Shown piece after piece: positions 18,212 to 27,621 of a stretch of DNA of 64,000 bases. The DNA is taken from the NCBI GenBank assembly GCA_030431985.1, contig JAUIIB010000010.1, forward strand, positions 1 to 64,000, read 5' to 3'. Position numbers and translations under genes: made by a program. Origin of the DNA: Gammaproteobacteria bacterium. GTDB lineage: Bacteria; Pseudomonadota; Gammaproteobacteria; Burkholderiales; Nitrosomonadaceae. Position 1 is the first letter of the stretch. Each line of letters opens with the position of its first letter. Under the pieces are notes generated by a model, which saw only the letters and a list, made by a program, of their open reading frames with translations, was not told the DNA's origin and made no database searches.

Positions 18212-18964
18212 ATGTGGAGATATGATTTGGAAAATAGGATCGCATTAATAACCGGTGCCAGTCGTGGTATAGGAAAGGCAATAGCGCTGAAATTAGGAGA
18301 GCAGAACGCGGTAGTAATTGGCACTGCAACTACACAGAACGGGGCAGAAGCTATCGATCAGTACATGAGAAGTGCTGGTGTTAGGGGTATGGGGGTTATA
18401 TTGGATGTTAATAATCCGGATGAAATTACCGGGGCCATGGAAGTCATTCGCGAGAAATTTGGTGAAATTGAGATTCTGGTCAATAATGCTGGCATTACAC
18501 GCGATAATCTTCTGGTGCGTATGAAGGATGAAGAGTGGGATAGCATCTTGGAAACAAACCTGAAGTCGGCTTTCCGACTCTGCCGGATAGTTTTGCGTTC
18601 AATGATGAAAGCCCGTTATGGGCGTGTTATCAATGTATCTTCCGTAGTAGGTGCAATCGGGAATATAGGACAAGCAAATTACGCAGCCGCAAAAGCGGGT
18701 TTGTTCGGTTTCAGTAAATCGTTGGCGCGAGAAGTAGGTAGCCGTAATATTACGGTCAATTGTATTGCGCCGGGTTTTATCGATACCGATATGACCCGAG
18801 CGCTTAGCGAAGCGCAACAAAGGGCCTTGATTCAGCATGTACCCCTAGGCAGGCTTGGTCAGGCGGATGAAATTGCCGCAGCAGTGGCATTTCTTGCTTC
18901 AGCTTCAGCCGGTTATATTACGGGTACGACATTGCACGTAAATGGTGGTATGTATATGGACTGA
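18212..18964 (+). CDS. fabG: 3-oxoacyl-ACP reductase
   Basis: The protein is 250 aa, a classical short-chain dehydrogenase with the NADPH-binding TGASRGIG (about 14-21) and the NNAG motif. The catalytic Ser is in NVSSVVG, with Tyr and Lys in NYAAAKAG (about 156-163). It ends HVNGGMYMD as in other FabG proteins. Two ATG codons (18208 and 18212) lie after GGAAAG; only 18212 is in frame. The next ATG is out of frame. Confidence 0.96.
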   Translation: MWRYDLENRIALITGASRGIGKAIALKLGEQNAVVIGTATTQNGAEAIDQYMRSAGVRGMGVILDVNNPDEITGAMEVIREKFGEIEILVNNAGITRDNLLVRMKDEEWDSILETNLKSAFRLCRIVLRSMMKARYGRVINVSSVVGAIGNIGQANYAAAKAGLFGFSKSLAREVGSRNITVNCIAPGFIDTDMTRALSEAQQRALIQHVPLGRLGQADEIAAAVAFLASASAGYITGTTLHVNGGMYMD

Positions 18965-19063
18965 TGAGAGCAGGGATTACGATCACAACGATTGTGTTCG
19001 GCCCTTATCTAAATCTACGTTCGCTTTCTGATAGAAATCATCTGTACCATCCACTCTATTCTT

Positions 19064-19099
19064 GTTTTGCAGTATTTTAAAGTTTTGCTGCATTTTAAA
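19064..19099 (+). repeat. Tandem 18-bp direct repeat upstream of acpP
   Basis: GTTTTGCAGTATTTTAAA (19064-19081) is immediately followed by GTTTTGCTGCATTTTAAA (19082-19099), two mismatches in 18. It lies 51-86 bp before the acpP start, inside the 185-bp fabG-acpP gap, the only large gap of the operon. It could hold an acpP promoter or a two-site operator, or be simple slippage. Confidence 0.5.
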
Positions 19100-19149
19100 A
19101 TTTGTTAATATACCGAAATCTTTTTCTTACCTTAGAAGGAAGCATTTAA

Positions 19150-19389
19150 ATGGAAAACATAGAGCAGCGCATTAAAAAAATCGTAGCTGAGCAACTTGGT
19201 GTAAAAGAAGAGGAAGTTAAGAACGAATCATCATTTGTGAACGATTTGGGTGCAGATTCTCTGGATACAGTGGAACTTGTGATGGCGCTTGAGGAAGAAT
19301 TTGAATGCGAAATTCCGGACGAGCAGGCTGAAAAGATCAATACCGTCCAGGAAGCGATTGACTATGTCAGTGAAAACGCAAGTAGCTAA
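19150..19389 (+). CDS. acpP: Acyl carrier protein
   Basis: The protein is 79 aa and acidic. The phosphopantetheine attachment site is Ser37 in [10 protein letters not shown]. Sequence and length are those of FAS II ACP. AGAAGGAAG lies about 8 nt upstream of ATG. The long gap before it suggests extra independent transcription, which would fit the high cellular demand for ACP. Confidence 0.97.
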   Translation: MENIEQRIKKIVAEQLGVKEEEVKNESSFVNDLGADSLDTVELVMALEEEFECEIPDEQAEKINTVQEAIDYVSENASS

Positions 19390-19417
19390 TTTGTTCAGTT
19401 AATTTAACGGAGTTATT

Positions 19418-20665
19418 TTGTTCAAACGCAGGGTGGTTGTAACCGGGTTAGGAATTATTTCACCCGTTGGCAACACTATTTCAGAAGCGTGGAAAAATAT
19501 TGTGGCAGGACGATCCGGTATTTCCCGAATTACGCGATTTGATGCCTCAGCTTTTTCCTCTCAGATTGCGGGAGAAGTCGATGGTTTTGATGTCAGCGAA
19601 TATATTCCTGCAAAAGAAGCGCGTCGTATGGATGTGTTTATCCATTACGGCATAGCAGCCGCGATACAGTCGATACAGGATGCTGGTGTAGACGATGTCT
19701 CTAATTTTGATGCTGAGCGTATAGGCGTCAATATCGGATCGGGTATTGGTGGTTTGCCTATGATTGAGAATACCAACGCTGCTTACCATCAAGGCGGACC
19801 AAAGAAAATTTCACCTTTTTTTATACCCAGTACAATTATTAACATGATTTCGGGTAATTTATCCATAAAATATGGTTATAAAGGGCCCAATATCTCTATT
19901 GTGACAGCTTGTACAACGGCAACACACAGTATTGGCCATTCCGCACGTATGATTGAATACGATGATGCTGATGTCATGATTTGTGGCGGTGCTGAATCAT
20001 GTGTTACGCCACTGGCAATTGGTGGTTTTTCGTCAGCAAAAGCGCTGTCAGTGAGCAATAGTGATCCAATATCGGCAAGTCGTCCATGGGATTTGGCGCG
20101 TGACGGTTTCGTACTTGGTGAAGGTGCCGGTGTATTGGTATTGGAAGAAATGGAACATGCTAAGCGTAGGGGAGCAACAATTTACGCCGAGCTTGCGGGT
20201 TTCGGCATGAGCGCGGATGCCTACCATATGACCGCTCCCAGCGAGGATGGAGAAGGTGCGGCGCGGTGTATGGTGAACGCACTTAAGAATGCTGAAATTG
20301 ATCCGATCAAAGTAGACTATGTGAACGCACATGGAACGTCGACACCGCTAGGGGATATAGCAGAGACAGTTGCAATAAAGCGTTGTTTTGGTGATCATGC
20401 TAAAAATTTGGCAGTAAATTCTACCAAGTCTATGACAGGCCATTTACTGGGTGCCGCAGGCGGTGTCGAAGCTATTTTCTCTGCTCTGGCTGTTCATCAC
20501 CAGATTTCGCCGCCTACGATTAATTTAAATAATCAGGATCCTCAATGTGATCTTGATTATGTTCCTAACGACGCGCGTGATATGGATATCAATGTCGCAT
20601 TGTCAAATTCTTTCGGATTTGGTGGTACAAATGGAACACTAGTGTTTCGTAAAATGTCAAATTAA
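19418..20665 (+). CDS. fabF: 3-oxoacyl-ACP synthase II
   Basis: The protein is 415 aa. The KAS II elongation enzyme residues are Cys165 in TACTTATH, His in [11 protein letters not shown] (about 305) and His in [12 protein letters not shown] (about 342), with a C-terminal [10 protein letters not shown] loop. The start is TTG at 19418 with GGAG (19409-19412) close upstream; the protein starts [11 protein letters not shown] right after it, as in other FabF proteins. Confidence 0.96.
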   Translation: MFKRRVVVTGLGIISPVGNTISEAWKNIVAGRSGISRITRFDASAFSSQIAGEVDGFDVSEYIPAKEARRMDVFIHYGIAAAIQSIQDAGVDDVSNFDAERIGVNIGSGIGGLPMIENTNAAYHQGGPKKISPFFIPSTIINMISGNLSIKYGYKGPNISIVTACTTATHSIGHSARMIEYDDADVMICGGAESCVTPLAIGGFSSAKALSVSNSDPISASRPWDLARDGFVLGEGAGVLVLEEMEHAKRRGATIYAELAGFGMSADAYHMTAPSEDGEGAARCMVNALKNAEIDPIKVDYVNAHGTSTPLGDIAETVAIKRCFGDHAKNLAVNSTKSMTGHLLGAAGGVEAIFSALAVHHQISPPTINLNNQDPQCDLDYVPNDARDMDINVALSNSFGFGGTNGTLVFRKMSN

Positions 20666-20677
20666 ATTTGACGGCGC

Positions 20678-21685
20678 ATGCAGACGCTAAAACGCCTTTT
20701 CATTCTTTTACTGGGTTTTCTTTTTATAGCGGCTCTTGTTGCAGGATGGTTCTATCATTACTACCATCTTAAAATAGTACTTCCAGTTATTCCCTATGAA
20801 TTTTCAGTTGAGTCAGGTAGTAATGTAAAACAAATTACACGCCAATTGGCAAATGACAATGTGCTTCCTGATACGTGGTCGTTTGTCCTGTTATCATATT
20901 TGCTTAGCAAAGAATCTGTTCTTAAAGCGGGAGACTACCGCTTGACCGAGAATATCTCGCAAATTGCATTGTTGGATTACTTGGTTAAGGGAGATGTCCG
21001 GCAGAATGAGGTTAGATTTGTTGAGGGGTGGACTTTTTCGCAATTTAGAGATGCACTGTATAGTCACCCGGATATACGAAAAACTACCACCGGGATGAGT
21101 GAAAGGGAAATATTACGGCTTGTCGGTGTATCGGAATTATCTGCAGAGGGTGTTTTCTTCCCTGATACTTATTACTTCATAAAAAATAGCACCGATGTAG
21201 AAATTCTGCAGCGTGCTTATCAGACAATGCAAAACCATGTACAAAAGGCCTGGGCGCAGCGTATTGAAACATTACCGCTTGAATCACCTTATGAAGCTTT
21301 GATTTTAGCCTCGATTGTTGAAAAGGAAACCGGCCTGGATAGTGATCGGTTAGAAATTGCTGGGGTTTTTATTAACCGTTTGCGAATGGGGATGCCCTTG
21401 CAAACGGATCCAACAGTAATTTACGGTTTAGGCGATAAATTTGACGGTAATTTACGCAAAAAGGATCTGAGAACTGATCAAGAATATAATACTTATACAC
21501 GTACCGGCTTGCCGCCTACTCCGATTGCAATGCCTGGGCTTGCATCAATTCATGCAGCTGTTAAACCGGCAAAGACTGATTCATTATATTTCGTAGCAAA
21601 AGGTAACGGTGAATCCGTTTTTTCAACTAACCTATCGGATCACAATCGTGCTGTAATGCGTTATCAAAAACAACAAAAAAAATAA
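20678..21685 (+). CDS. mltG: Endolytic murein transglycosylase
   Basis: The protein is 335 aa (YceG). One N-terminal membrane helix (about 5-28) is followed by a periplasmic LysM-like region and the catalytic domain with ASIVEKETG (Glu215 is the likely catalytic acid), FINRLRMGMPLQTDPTVIYG and LPPTPIAMPG. It cleaves nascent glycan strands and sets glycan length. In E. coli pabC lies between fabF and mltG and tmk-holB follows. Here pabC is missing and a glycosyltransferase follows. Confidence 0.95.
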   Translation: MQTLKRLFILLLGFLFIAALVAGWFYHYYHLKIVLPVIPYEFSVESGSNVKQITRQLANDNVLPDTWSFVLLSYLLSKESVLKAGDYRLTENISQIALLDYLVKGDVRQNEVRFVEGWTFSQFRDALYSHPDIRKTTTGMSEREILRLVGVSELSAEGVFFPDTYYFIKNSTDVEILQRAYQTMQNHVQKAWAQRIETLPLESPYEALILASIVEKETGLDSDRLEIAGVFINRLRMGMPLQTDPTVIYGLGDKFDGNLRKKDLRTDQEYNTYTRTGLPPTPIAMPGLASIHAAVKPAKTDSLYFVAKGNGESVFSTNLSDHNRAVMRYQKQQKK

Positions 21686-21731
21686 ATATGTTCTTATATA
21701 GAAATCATAAATCTTAATTCAGTGAATCTGC

Positions 21732-24332
21732 ATGACACAATTTACGATCGTAGTGCCAACACTGAATGAATCAGATAATATTGATTTGCTGTTATCCCGG
21801 ATTTTTGAATTAGATATTCCATCCAACAACTTTGAGGTCATTTTTGTTGATGACAGTTCAGATGACGGTACACGGGAAAAGATACGTGCATGGCAAGAAT
21901 GCACCAACGTACATCTAATTGAAAGAACTGGAAAGCCTGATTTAACAGCGTCGATTTTGGCGGGGACAGATGCCGCGCGCAGCAATGTTATTGTGGTCAT
22001 GGACGCCGATCTAAGTCATCCCCATGAACAGCTGGAAGCGCTGGTTACACCATTACTGCGGGGTGAATATGATGTCGTAATCGGCAGTCGTTATATCAAT
22101 GGTGGCGATACTCATAATTGGCCATTTTACAGACGTATGTTGTCTCGTATCGGTGGCTGGATGGCTCGCCCGTTTTGTGATGTAAGTGATGCGACTTCAG
22201 GTTTCTTTGCGTTTAGACGAGAACTTGCAGCGACTGTTTCTGAACAGGCGCACGGTTACAAGATATTGCTTGAGATTTTGATGGTGAATGACGGTAATCT
22301 GCGTATTAAAGAAATTCCTATTTGTTTTCGTGACCGGGCGCATGGCACCTCAAAACTTTCATTGTCTCATCAGCTAGTTTACTTGCAACGTTTAATGGCG
22401 TTAGCAGGCGGTGCAGTGTCTGTTGGTACGGCCGGCCGATTTGCGGTAGTTGGTTTGCTGGGCATGATAGTTGATGCAATTGTATTCCAGTGGGCGATTA
22501 GTCGGGACGCAGGTCTGGCATTGGCGCATTTTGTCAGTTTCTTCGTCGCTGTGAGTGTCAATTTTGGCTTAAATGCTACATGGTCGTTTCGTCAGCAAGA
22601 CATACACCAGTTGCAGTTATATCGGTTTGGACGTTACTTGATAGTTGGTGCGTTGGCACTTTTGTTGCGTGGTGGCGTGTTGGCGTTGTGTGTTTATATC
22701 TGGCACGTTCCACCATCACTCGCTATTTTTCCGGCTATCGCCGCAACAGCATTGATTAATTATTTCGGTTCGGCTTTTTATGTATTTCCAGATGAGAAGC
22801 GATTGCCGTCACTCAATATGCGTTGGCGTGTTGCTGCCGTTGGAGTGGTTCTGTTTTGCATCTTGTTGCGATTGATTTATCTCGGGCTTGCACAATTGAT
22901 TCCAGATGAAGCGTATTACTGGCAATACGCACAGCATATGGATTTAAGTTTTTATGACCATCCACCGATGGTGGCATGGTTAATTTGGCTGGGTACAGCA
23001 GTATTGGGGGACAACGAGGCTGGCGTGCGTGCGGGGGCATTCGTTTGTAATCTGATTGCGATGGGGTTTCTATATGCTTATGCGCATAATTTATATAATA
23101 AATCGACGGCATTACGCGCATTGCTACTGTTTTCGGTGTTGCCATTGGGTTTTTTGTCCGGTTTTTTGATGACACCGGATGTACCGTTAGCGGCAACTTG
23201 GATGGCCATGCTTTATTTCATGGAACGTGCATTAGTTGCCGGTCAACGTTCGGCTTGGTTGGGCGTTGGGGTTGCACTCGGTCTTGGGCTGCTTTCCAAG
23301 TATACAATTGCTTTACTAGGGCTGGCAGCGCTGTTTTTTGTACTGGCAGACAAAGCGGCTCGTCACTGGTTCAGGGATCCACGACCCTATTGGTCGGTTA
23401 TTCTGGCAATATTGATTTTTTCACCGGTTTTGATTTGGAATCATCAGCATGATTGGGCTTCTTTTGTGTTCCAATCGACTCGGCATGTGGCGAATGACAA
23501 TCAGTTCTCAGTGCACTTTTTACTGTTGTATATCATGATTCTGCTGACGCCAATTGGGTTTTTTACCGCGTTACTGGCGTTGGTAGGTAACGGTGAAAAT
23601 AATCATAAGGTTCGGCAAGATAGGGAACTGGATAAAAGAAAACGCGTTTTTGTGCAAATTGTCGCTGGCGTTCCGTTTCTGGTTTTTTTGGTATTTAGTA
23701 TGTTCGACCATCCGAAATTTCACTGGACAGGGCCTGTCTGGCTGGGAGTGTTACCTACACTCGCATGGATGATTGGTCAAACGGAAGGTACGGATAAATT
23801 CATTCAATGGTTGCAACGAGCATGGCAGCCGACTATAGCTGCGTGTTTATTGGCCTATGCCTTTACACTGCATTACGTTGTTCTGGGCATTCCTGGAGTA
23901 CCTTACAGCTGGTTTACTGAACATTATTTCTGGCGTGAAACAACTCGCGAGGTTGAATTGATTGCTGACGAGGTTCGACAACAAGCAGGACTGGAGCCAA
24001 TTATCGTGGGTATGAGCAAATGGTCTGTTGCAAGCAGTTTATATTTTTATAATCATGCCCACCGTAATCTTGATATTCGTTCCCGGGATTTATTCGGAGA
24101 CAACGGTGCAATGTACAATTTCTGGTTTCCGGCGCAGCCGCCGACTAACAGACCGATTGTTCAGATTGGTATGAAACCACGTCATATAGAACAGATTCGT
24201 CCGGGAGATAATCTGGAACAAATGCTGGTTCAGCCCGGTGAAATTCATTATCGCGTTATCCAAAACGATAGAAAACAGTTAAAACGGATTTACTATCGTA
24301 TTGCCAGAGGGTTCAAAGGCACTTCTGTCTAA
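21732..24332 (+). CDS. Three-domain glycosyltransferase: GT2 (DPM-like) + GtrA + GT39 (PMT/ArnT-like)
   Basis: The protein is 866 aa. Residues about 1-225 form a dolichyl-phosphate-mannose-synthase-like GT2 domain (VVPTLNESDNI, VDDSSDDGT, MDADLSHP, GSRYINGG). Residues about 235-355 form a GtrA-like four-helix membrane domain (FAVVGLLGMIVDAIVF). From about 365 onward is a GT39/PMT domain with many helices and the acidic loop motif PDEAYYWQY then YDHPPMVAWL (about 394-420). It could build a polyprenyl-phosphate sugar, flip it and transfer it to an acceptor, all in one chain (inference). Acceptor unknown. Confidence 0.88.
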   Translation: MTQFTIVVPTLNESDNIDLLLSRIFELDIPSNNFEVIFVDDSSDDGTREKIRAWQECTNVHLIERTGKPDLTASILAGTDAARSNVIVVMDADLSHPHEQLEALVTPLLRGEYDVVIGSRYINGGDTHNWPFYRRMLSRIGGWMARPFCDVSDATSGFFAFRRELAATVSEQAHGYKILLEILMVNDGNLRIKEIPICFRDRAHGTSKLSLSHQLVYLQRLMALAGGAVSVGTAGRFAVVGLLGMIVDAIVFQWAISRDAGLALAHFVSFFVAVSVNFGLNATWSFRQQDIHQLQLYRFGRYLIVGALALLLRGGVLALCVYIWHVPPSLAIFPAIAATALINYFGSAFYVFPDEKRLPSLNMRWRVAAVGVVLFCILLRLIYLGLAQLIPDEAYYWQYAQHMDLSFYDHPPMVAWLIWLGTAVLGDNEAGVRAGAFVCNLIAMGFLYAYAHNLYNKSTALRALLLFSVLPLGFLSGFLMTPDVPLAATWMAMLYFMERALVAGQRSAWLGVGVALGLGLLSKYTIALLGLAALFFVLADKAARHWFRDPRPYWSVILAILIFSPVLIWNHQHDWASFVFQSTRHVANDNQFSVHFLLLYIMILLTPIGFFTALLALVGNGENNHKVRQDRELDKRKRVFVQIVAGVPFLVFLVFSMFDHPKFHWTGPVWLGVLPTLAWMIGQTEGTDKFIQWLQRAWQPTIAACLLAYAFTLHYVVLGIPGVPYSWFTEHYFWRETTREVELIADEVRQQAGLEPIIVGMSKWSVASSLYFYNHAHRNLDIRSRDLFGDNGAMYNFWFPAQPPTNRPIVQIGMKPRHIEQIRPGDNLEQMLVQPGEIHYRVIQNDRKQLKRIYYRIARGFKGTSV

Positions 24333-24431
24333 ATGGCTTGAGATAGCATAGTTGTTATTATGGTATGACTCATTGTGCCTTAGCACAACTGCCTAAAATT
24401 TCAATATCTGTTACTTGTGGATTGATATGCT

Positions 24432-25520
24432 TTACAGGTAACGTCGAATCGTTTTATATATTAAATGGGGAAGTAGAATATAAAGCGGCATTCGGATTAA
24501 ATGACTGCGAAGGTATAGCAGTCGTCGGGCCCAGGATGCGGACCGTAAAGAGTGATCAGGATGTTGTGGAAACAAGGCAAGTGGAACCAGTCGGTGCATA
24601 ATACGATGTTTTAACTTGCCAGGTTTTGAATTTAGGCGGGTGACTGTTTTTTCCGGGATTGATGTACTGAAAATGAGCTGACTAAAATATAAACCATAAA
24701 ATAAGATGTGTGATATTTTTAATTGATTGGCGCGATCTGTTAACTGTATCCAGAAGTCTTCATCTTGTTGGCTGAAATGAGTCATGAGGTCATGCAAATC
24801 CAGCAGATCTCTCAGATCATTTGCAATTTCATTATTCTGAAACAGATTTATTGCACAGTGAATGACCATATCAACTGGGCTCAATAGTTTTATTTTCGGA
24901 TGCCCGGCGGCGGGTATGGCTGTATCAAAAAGTAGTGCTGTGTCTATTTTTAATTGAGTAGTTACGGGTATAAGCGCATGATGGATATCCACCTCGGTTT
25001 CACGTTCAGTATGAACAAGAGGAGGAATTTCGTGGCTCCAGGAACGGTAATAGTGTTCATCGTAAGCTGAAATCGGGCGATGTTTCCAGCCTTTTATCAT
25101 TAGTAATGACTCAATATCTGCCAAATCCGCTTCTCGAACCAGCAAGTCAAGATCTACTGACAATCGTCCTTTAGCATAAGGTAGATCAATCAATTTATAG
25201 GCGATACCTTTAAGGGCAATAATGTGTGTGTCGAAATCTTCTAATACCCATAGAATCCTGTTCAATTCCCAGCTACATAGCTGCTGCAGTTTTTCAGCTT
25301 GTACAAATCCTGAGATGAGTTGGTTAGCAACTCTTGGGGGTACTGTGTCCCAAAGGTGGTGTTCTTTTAGCAATAAAGTCAGGCGACCGAGTAGCTTTAC
25401 GCGCCTAGCCTGTCTGATAAGCAGTTCCCATTCGATGTCGGTGTATTGAACGAGGCATGAGGGGGTGGTTATTGCTTGCAGCAATAGCTGGTTGTGTCGG
25501 GGTAATTCAAGTTTCATCAA
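24432..25520 (-). CDS. Nucleotidyltransferase-fold protein (NTP_transf_5), HPr-rel-A cassette
   Basis: The protein is 362 aa. The nucleotidyltransferase core shows GIAYKL, then GRLSVDLDLLV (118-128, Asp123 and Asp125) and EVDIHHAL (Asp178), the three expected metal-binding acids. The family, NTP_transf_5 (PF14907), also occurs in some lasso-peptide and XrtA-type gene sets beside an HprK-like kinase. Its start overlaps the kinase gene end by 14 bp. The C-terminal 100 residues are basic and partly hydrophobic. It converges on the GT2-GtrA-GT39 gene with a 99-bp gap. Substrate unknown. Confidence 0.8.
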   Translation of the reverse strand: MMKLELPRHNQLLLQAITTPSCLVQYTDIEWELLIRQARRVKLLGRLTLLLKEHHLWDTVPPRVANQLISGFVQAEKLQQLCSWELNRILWVLEDFDTHIIALKGIAYKLIDLPYAKGRLSVDLDLLVREADLADIESLLMIKGWKHRPISAYDEHYYRSWSHEIPPLVHTERETEVDIHHALIPVTTQLKIDTALLFDTAIPAAGHPKIKLLSPVDMVIHCAINLFQNNEIANDLRDLLDLHDLMTHFSQQDEDFWIQLTDRANQLKISHILFYGLYFSQLIFSTSIPEKTVTRLNSKPGKLKHRIMHRLVPLALFPQHPDHSLRSASWARRLLYLRSHLIRMPLYILLPHLIYKTIRRYL

Positions 25521-26412
25521 TCAATCGCTGCAGAGTTGCCATGACATCTTCAAAATCGGAGTAAACAAGTTTATAGCAGTTGCAAGTGCGAATGAGATAT
25601 GCAACTGCCTGAAACCCTTTTGCGCCGAGTACCTCGTAATTAAATGCATTGCTTGCCAGTAACATAAATGCTTCTGAATCAGAAATGGTTTCAATTTTGG
25701 TAGTAGAGTCGGCGATCCATTTTGGAAAAAAAATCCATTTAGCTTTTGCTGTTAGTGTTGACTGTTGAATACTTTCTTCGGGAGGGCAGGCATGCGCAAC
25801 CGTCCCTTTTTGCGTATTGGGTATCGATTTTCCGATAGTAATTTCAGGCAGGTAATTTCGAATAACGGCAATGGACTCATTTTTAAGTGGCATCAAACGG
25901 GGGATAGGGTAAAAAGTACCTTGTTGTGGATCCATCAAACCGAATTCATCAGAAAATAAACGAAAACCTCGGTAGGATAAAACTGTACAAAGTGTTGTTT
26001 TGCCGCTACCTGGCCAGGCAGGAAATAAAATGACGTGATTATTTTTCTCGACGACGGCTGAATGAAGCAACAACAAATGGCTGACTCGTACCGCTATGGC
26101 TAGATTAATGCCCCATTCGAGAGCGGCGAGGGCTTGCGCTTGTGGAAAACTCTCAAATGGTGATTGTCCATCGAGTAAAAAGCGTACGTTCTTTTCAAAT
26201 GGATTTTTATTGGAACGTTCCGTTACGATACGAACGTGAAATTCTGCAATTTCATTCTGTGCTGTTCGATAATGTCGGTACAGCTGATAGAGTTGCTCTG
26301 CAAGTGGTTTGTATGTGGTTTGAATGCAGACATTGAAGGGGCCGATGGCGACTCTTAATCCCTGATTTAGCAACAGATGAAATTCCTTAAACGGAATCTG
26401 ATTAACCATCAT
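25507..26412 (-). CDS. HprK-related kinase (HPr-rel-A system)
   Basis: The protein is 301 aa. The P-loop PAWPGSGKTT is at residues 131-140, and LLLHSAVVE lies just before it as in HPr kinase. LFSDEFGLMD (152-161) provides the acidic metal-binding residues. There is no N-terminal HPrK regulatory domain. The closest family I know is the HprK-related kinase A group found with a PqqD-like protein and a nucleotidyltransferase. Homologous kinases phosphorylate the C-terminal serine of some lasso precursors. It overlaps both neighbours (11 and 14 bp), so the three genes are translationally coupled. Confidence 0.82.
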   Translation of the reverse strand: MMVNQIPFKEFHLLLNQGLRVAIGPFNVCIQTTYKPLAEQLYQLYRHYRTAQNEIAEFHVRIVTERSNKNPFEKNVRFLLDGQSPFESFPQAQALAALEWGINLAIAVRVSHLLLLHSAVVEKNNHVILFPAWPGSGKTTLCTVLSYRGFRLFSDEFGLMDPQQGTFYPIPRLMPLKNESIAVIRNYLPEITIGKSIPNTQKGTVAHACPPEESIQQSTLTAKAKWIFFPKWIADSTTKIETISDSEAFMLLASNAFNYEVLGAKGFQAVAYLIRTCNCYKLVYSDFEDVMATLQRLIDET

Positions 26413-26701
26413 GTGGATTGCCCTGATTTCTTTTTTTTACTAAGCCTAAGGTTTCAAAATGATGAAGAATCTTTTCAATATTCTGTGTGAATTCTTTGTC
26501 CGGGTTTTGTTGAAATTGCTTTGCAAGGACAGTACAAATTTGTTCTATTGTGGCCGGATGTTGACTGAGAAAAATCAGGATTTGTATGCTGATTTGATTA
26601 AAAAAATGGGTCTTACCGGAATCAGGCTGAAAGACAGTGTATTCATCACCCCAGTCTTCAATCAGCAATGTGTGAAAATGTTCGGTATGCCAATACATCA
26701 T
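26402..26701 (-). CDS. PqqD-family protein, HPr-rel-A system
   Basis: The protein is 99 aa. It has the winged-helix PqqD layout: a beta-rich N-terminus (LLIEDWGDEYTVFQPDSGKTH) then three helices (NQISIQILIFL, TIEQICTVLAKQF, IEKILHHFETLGLVKK). PqqD proteins bind the leader of a precursor peptide and present it to modifying enzymes. It is the first gene of a three-gene overlapping cassette, with about 230 bp upstream that probably holds the promoter. No leader peptide gene is obvious in that gap on either strand. Confidence 0.8.
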   Translation of the reverse strand: MMYWHTEHFHTLLIEDWGDEYTVFQPDSGKTHFFNQISIQILIFLSQHPATIEQICTVLAKQFQQNPDKEFTQNIEKILHHFETLGLVKKRNQGNPHDG

Positions 26702-26932
26702 TACTGTTAATAATTTTAGGGCAAATATTAGTTTGCGGGATGAACTAAATTAGACGAACTTACATTTTAATCGGTTTAGGCCGTCAAGCCTAGACTCCAG
26801 GATGCGACGATTTTACATGTTTACTGTATTGGTTAGATGGAGACAAGGATTGCAGATTGAAGAATAAAGCCTAACTGTCCGTATGGAAGCGCACCGCGAG
26901 GTTGTTATCTGAAAATTTACAGCGTGTATTTG

Positions 26933-27409
26933 CTATAAAGTCGTTGAGTTTATAGTAATACCGGTTTTATCCATGATCGACGAATATGCCACTGCTGAAA
27001 TCATAATGCCACCCTGTGCATGGCATGCGTCCAACTGCTCTAATTTTTTCTTATCAGCGCTTGCGGCAATAGGGTTTATTTTAGGATCTTGAATAAGTGT
27101 GGCCTGCGGTGCGGCTCCAAGATCATAAGTGTCGCCTGATATTTGCTGCTGTGCCGCATCGGGAAAAACGCATAATAACTGTGGGCCGTTACTGGTATCC
27201 ATAAAAACAGCAGTATCTATATTGGCGGCCTCTCCCGTAATATTGCTTGTACGGGCAAGTGCGGCACCACTGTACAATGTCATGACAACCGGTATTGTCG
27301 CTGCACCTTTTAACAGCTTTCTTCTTGTGTGCTGCGGTGTTTCTAATGTAGAAACGGTCGATTCCCGGTTACTGGTTTCTGTTGTTTTCTGTGGTTTTTC
27401 TGCAGTCAT
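26933..27409 (-). CDS. Tat-exported protein of unknown function, 158 aa
   Basis: Residues 1-52 form a long twin-arginine signal: a hydrophilic Thr/Glu-rich n-region, RRKLLKG (29-35), a hydrophobic stretch (AATIPVVMTLYSGAA) and an A-L-A cleavage site at about 50-52. The mature part is about 105 residues with two cysteines (LLCVFP, DACHAQ). I cannot assign a family. It lies on the same strand 231 bp upstream of the PqqD/HprK/nucleotidyltransferase cassette, so it could be the cassette's target or partner (inference). ATG 27409 is the start. Confidence 0.7.
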   Translation of the reverse strand: MTAEKPQKTTETSNRESTVSTLETPQHTRRKLLKGAATIPVVMTLYSGAALARTSNITGEAANIDTAVFMDTSNGPQLLCVFPDAAQQQISGDTYDLGAAPQATLIQDPKINPIAASADKKKLEQLDACHAQGGIMISAVAYSSIMDKTGITINSTTL

Positions 27410-27621
27410 ACTTGATTGATCTCTAAGGTAGAAGCGTTTTTATTATTATAATGCCGATACATTATCGTTTCATTGATATTTAAGCAAATTTTGGGCCAGA
27501 ATGATGGGGGTATATTTTCATCAATTAATACAATCAATTATAAGATGCTAAAAAAATTGAATAGAAAGAAGAAAAGATAAGTGTAAGATTTTCCGACTTC
27601 TGCCAGGGGATTTTTTTCCGT

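Noticed and set aside
24365-24601. 78-codon plus-strand frame
   Set aside because: It overlaps the 3' end of the minus-strand nucleotidyltransferase gene, has no ribosome-binding site and resembles no family.
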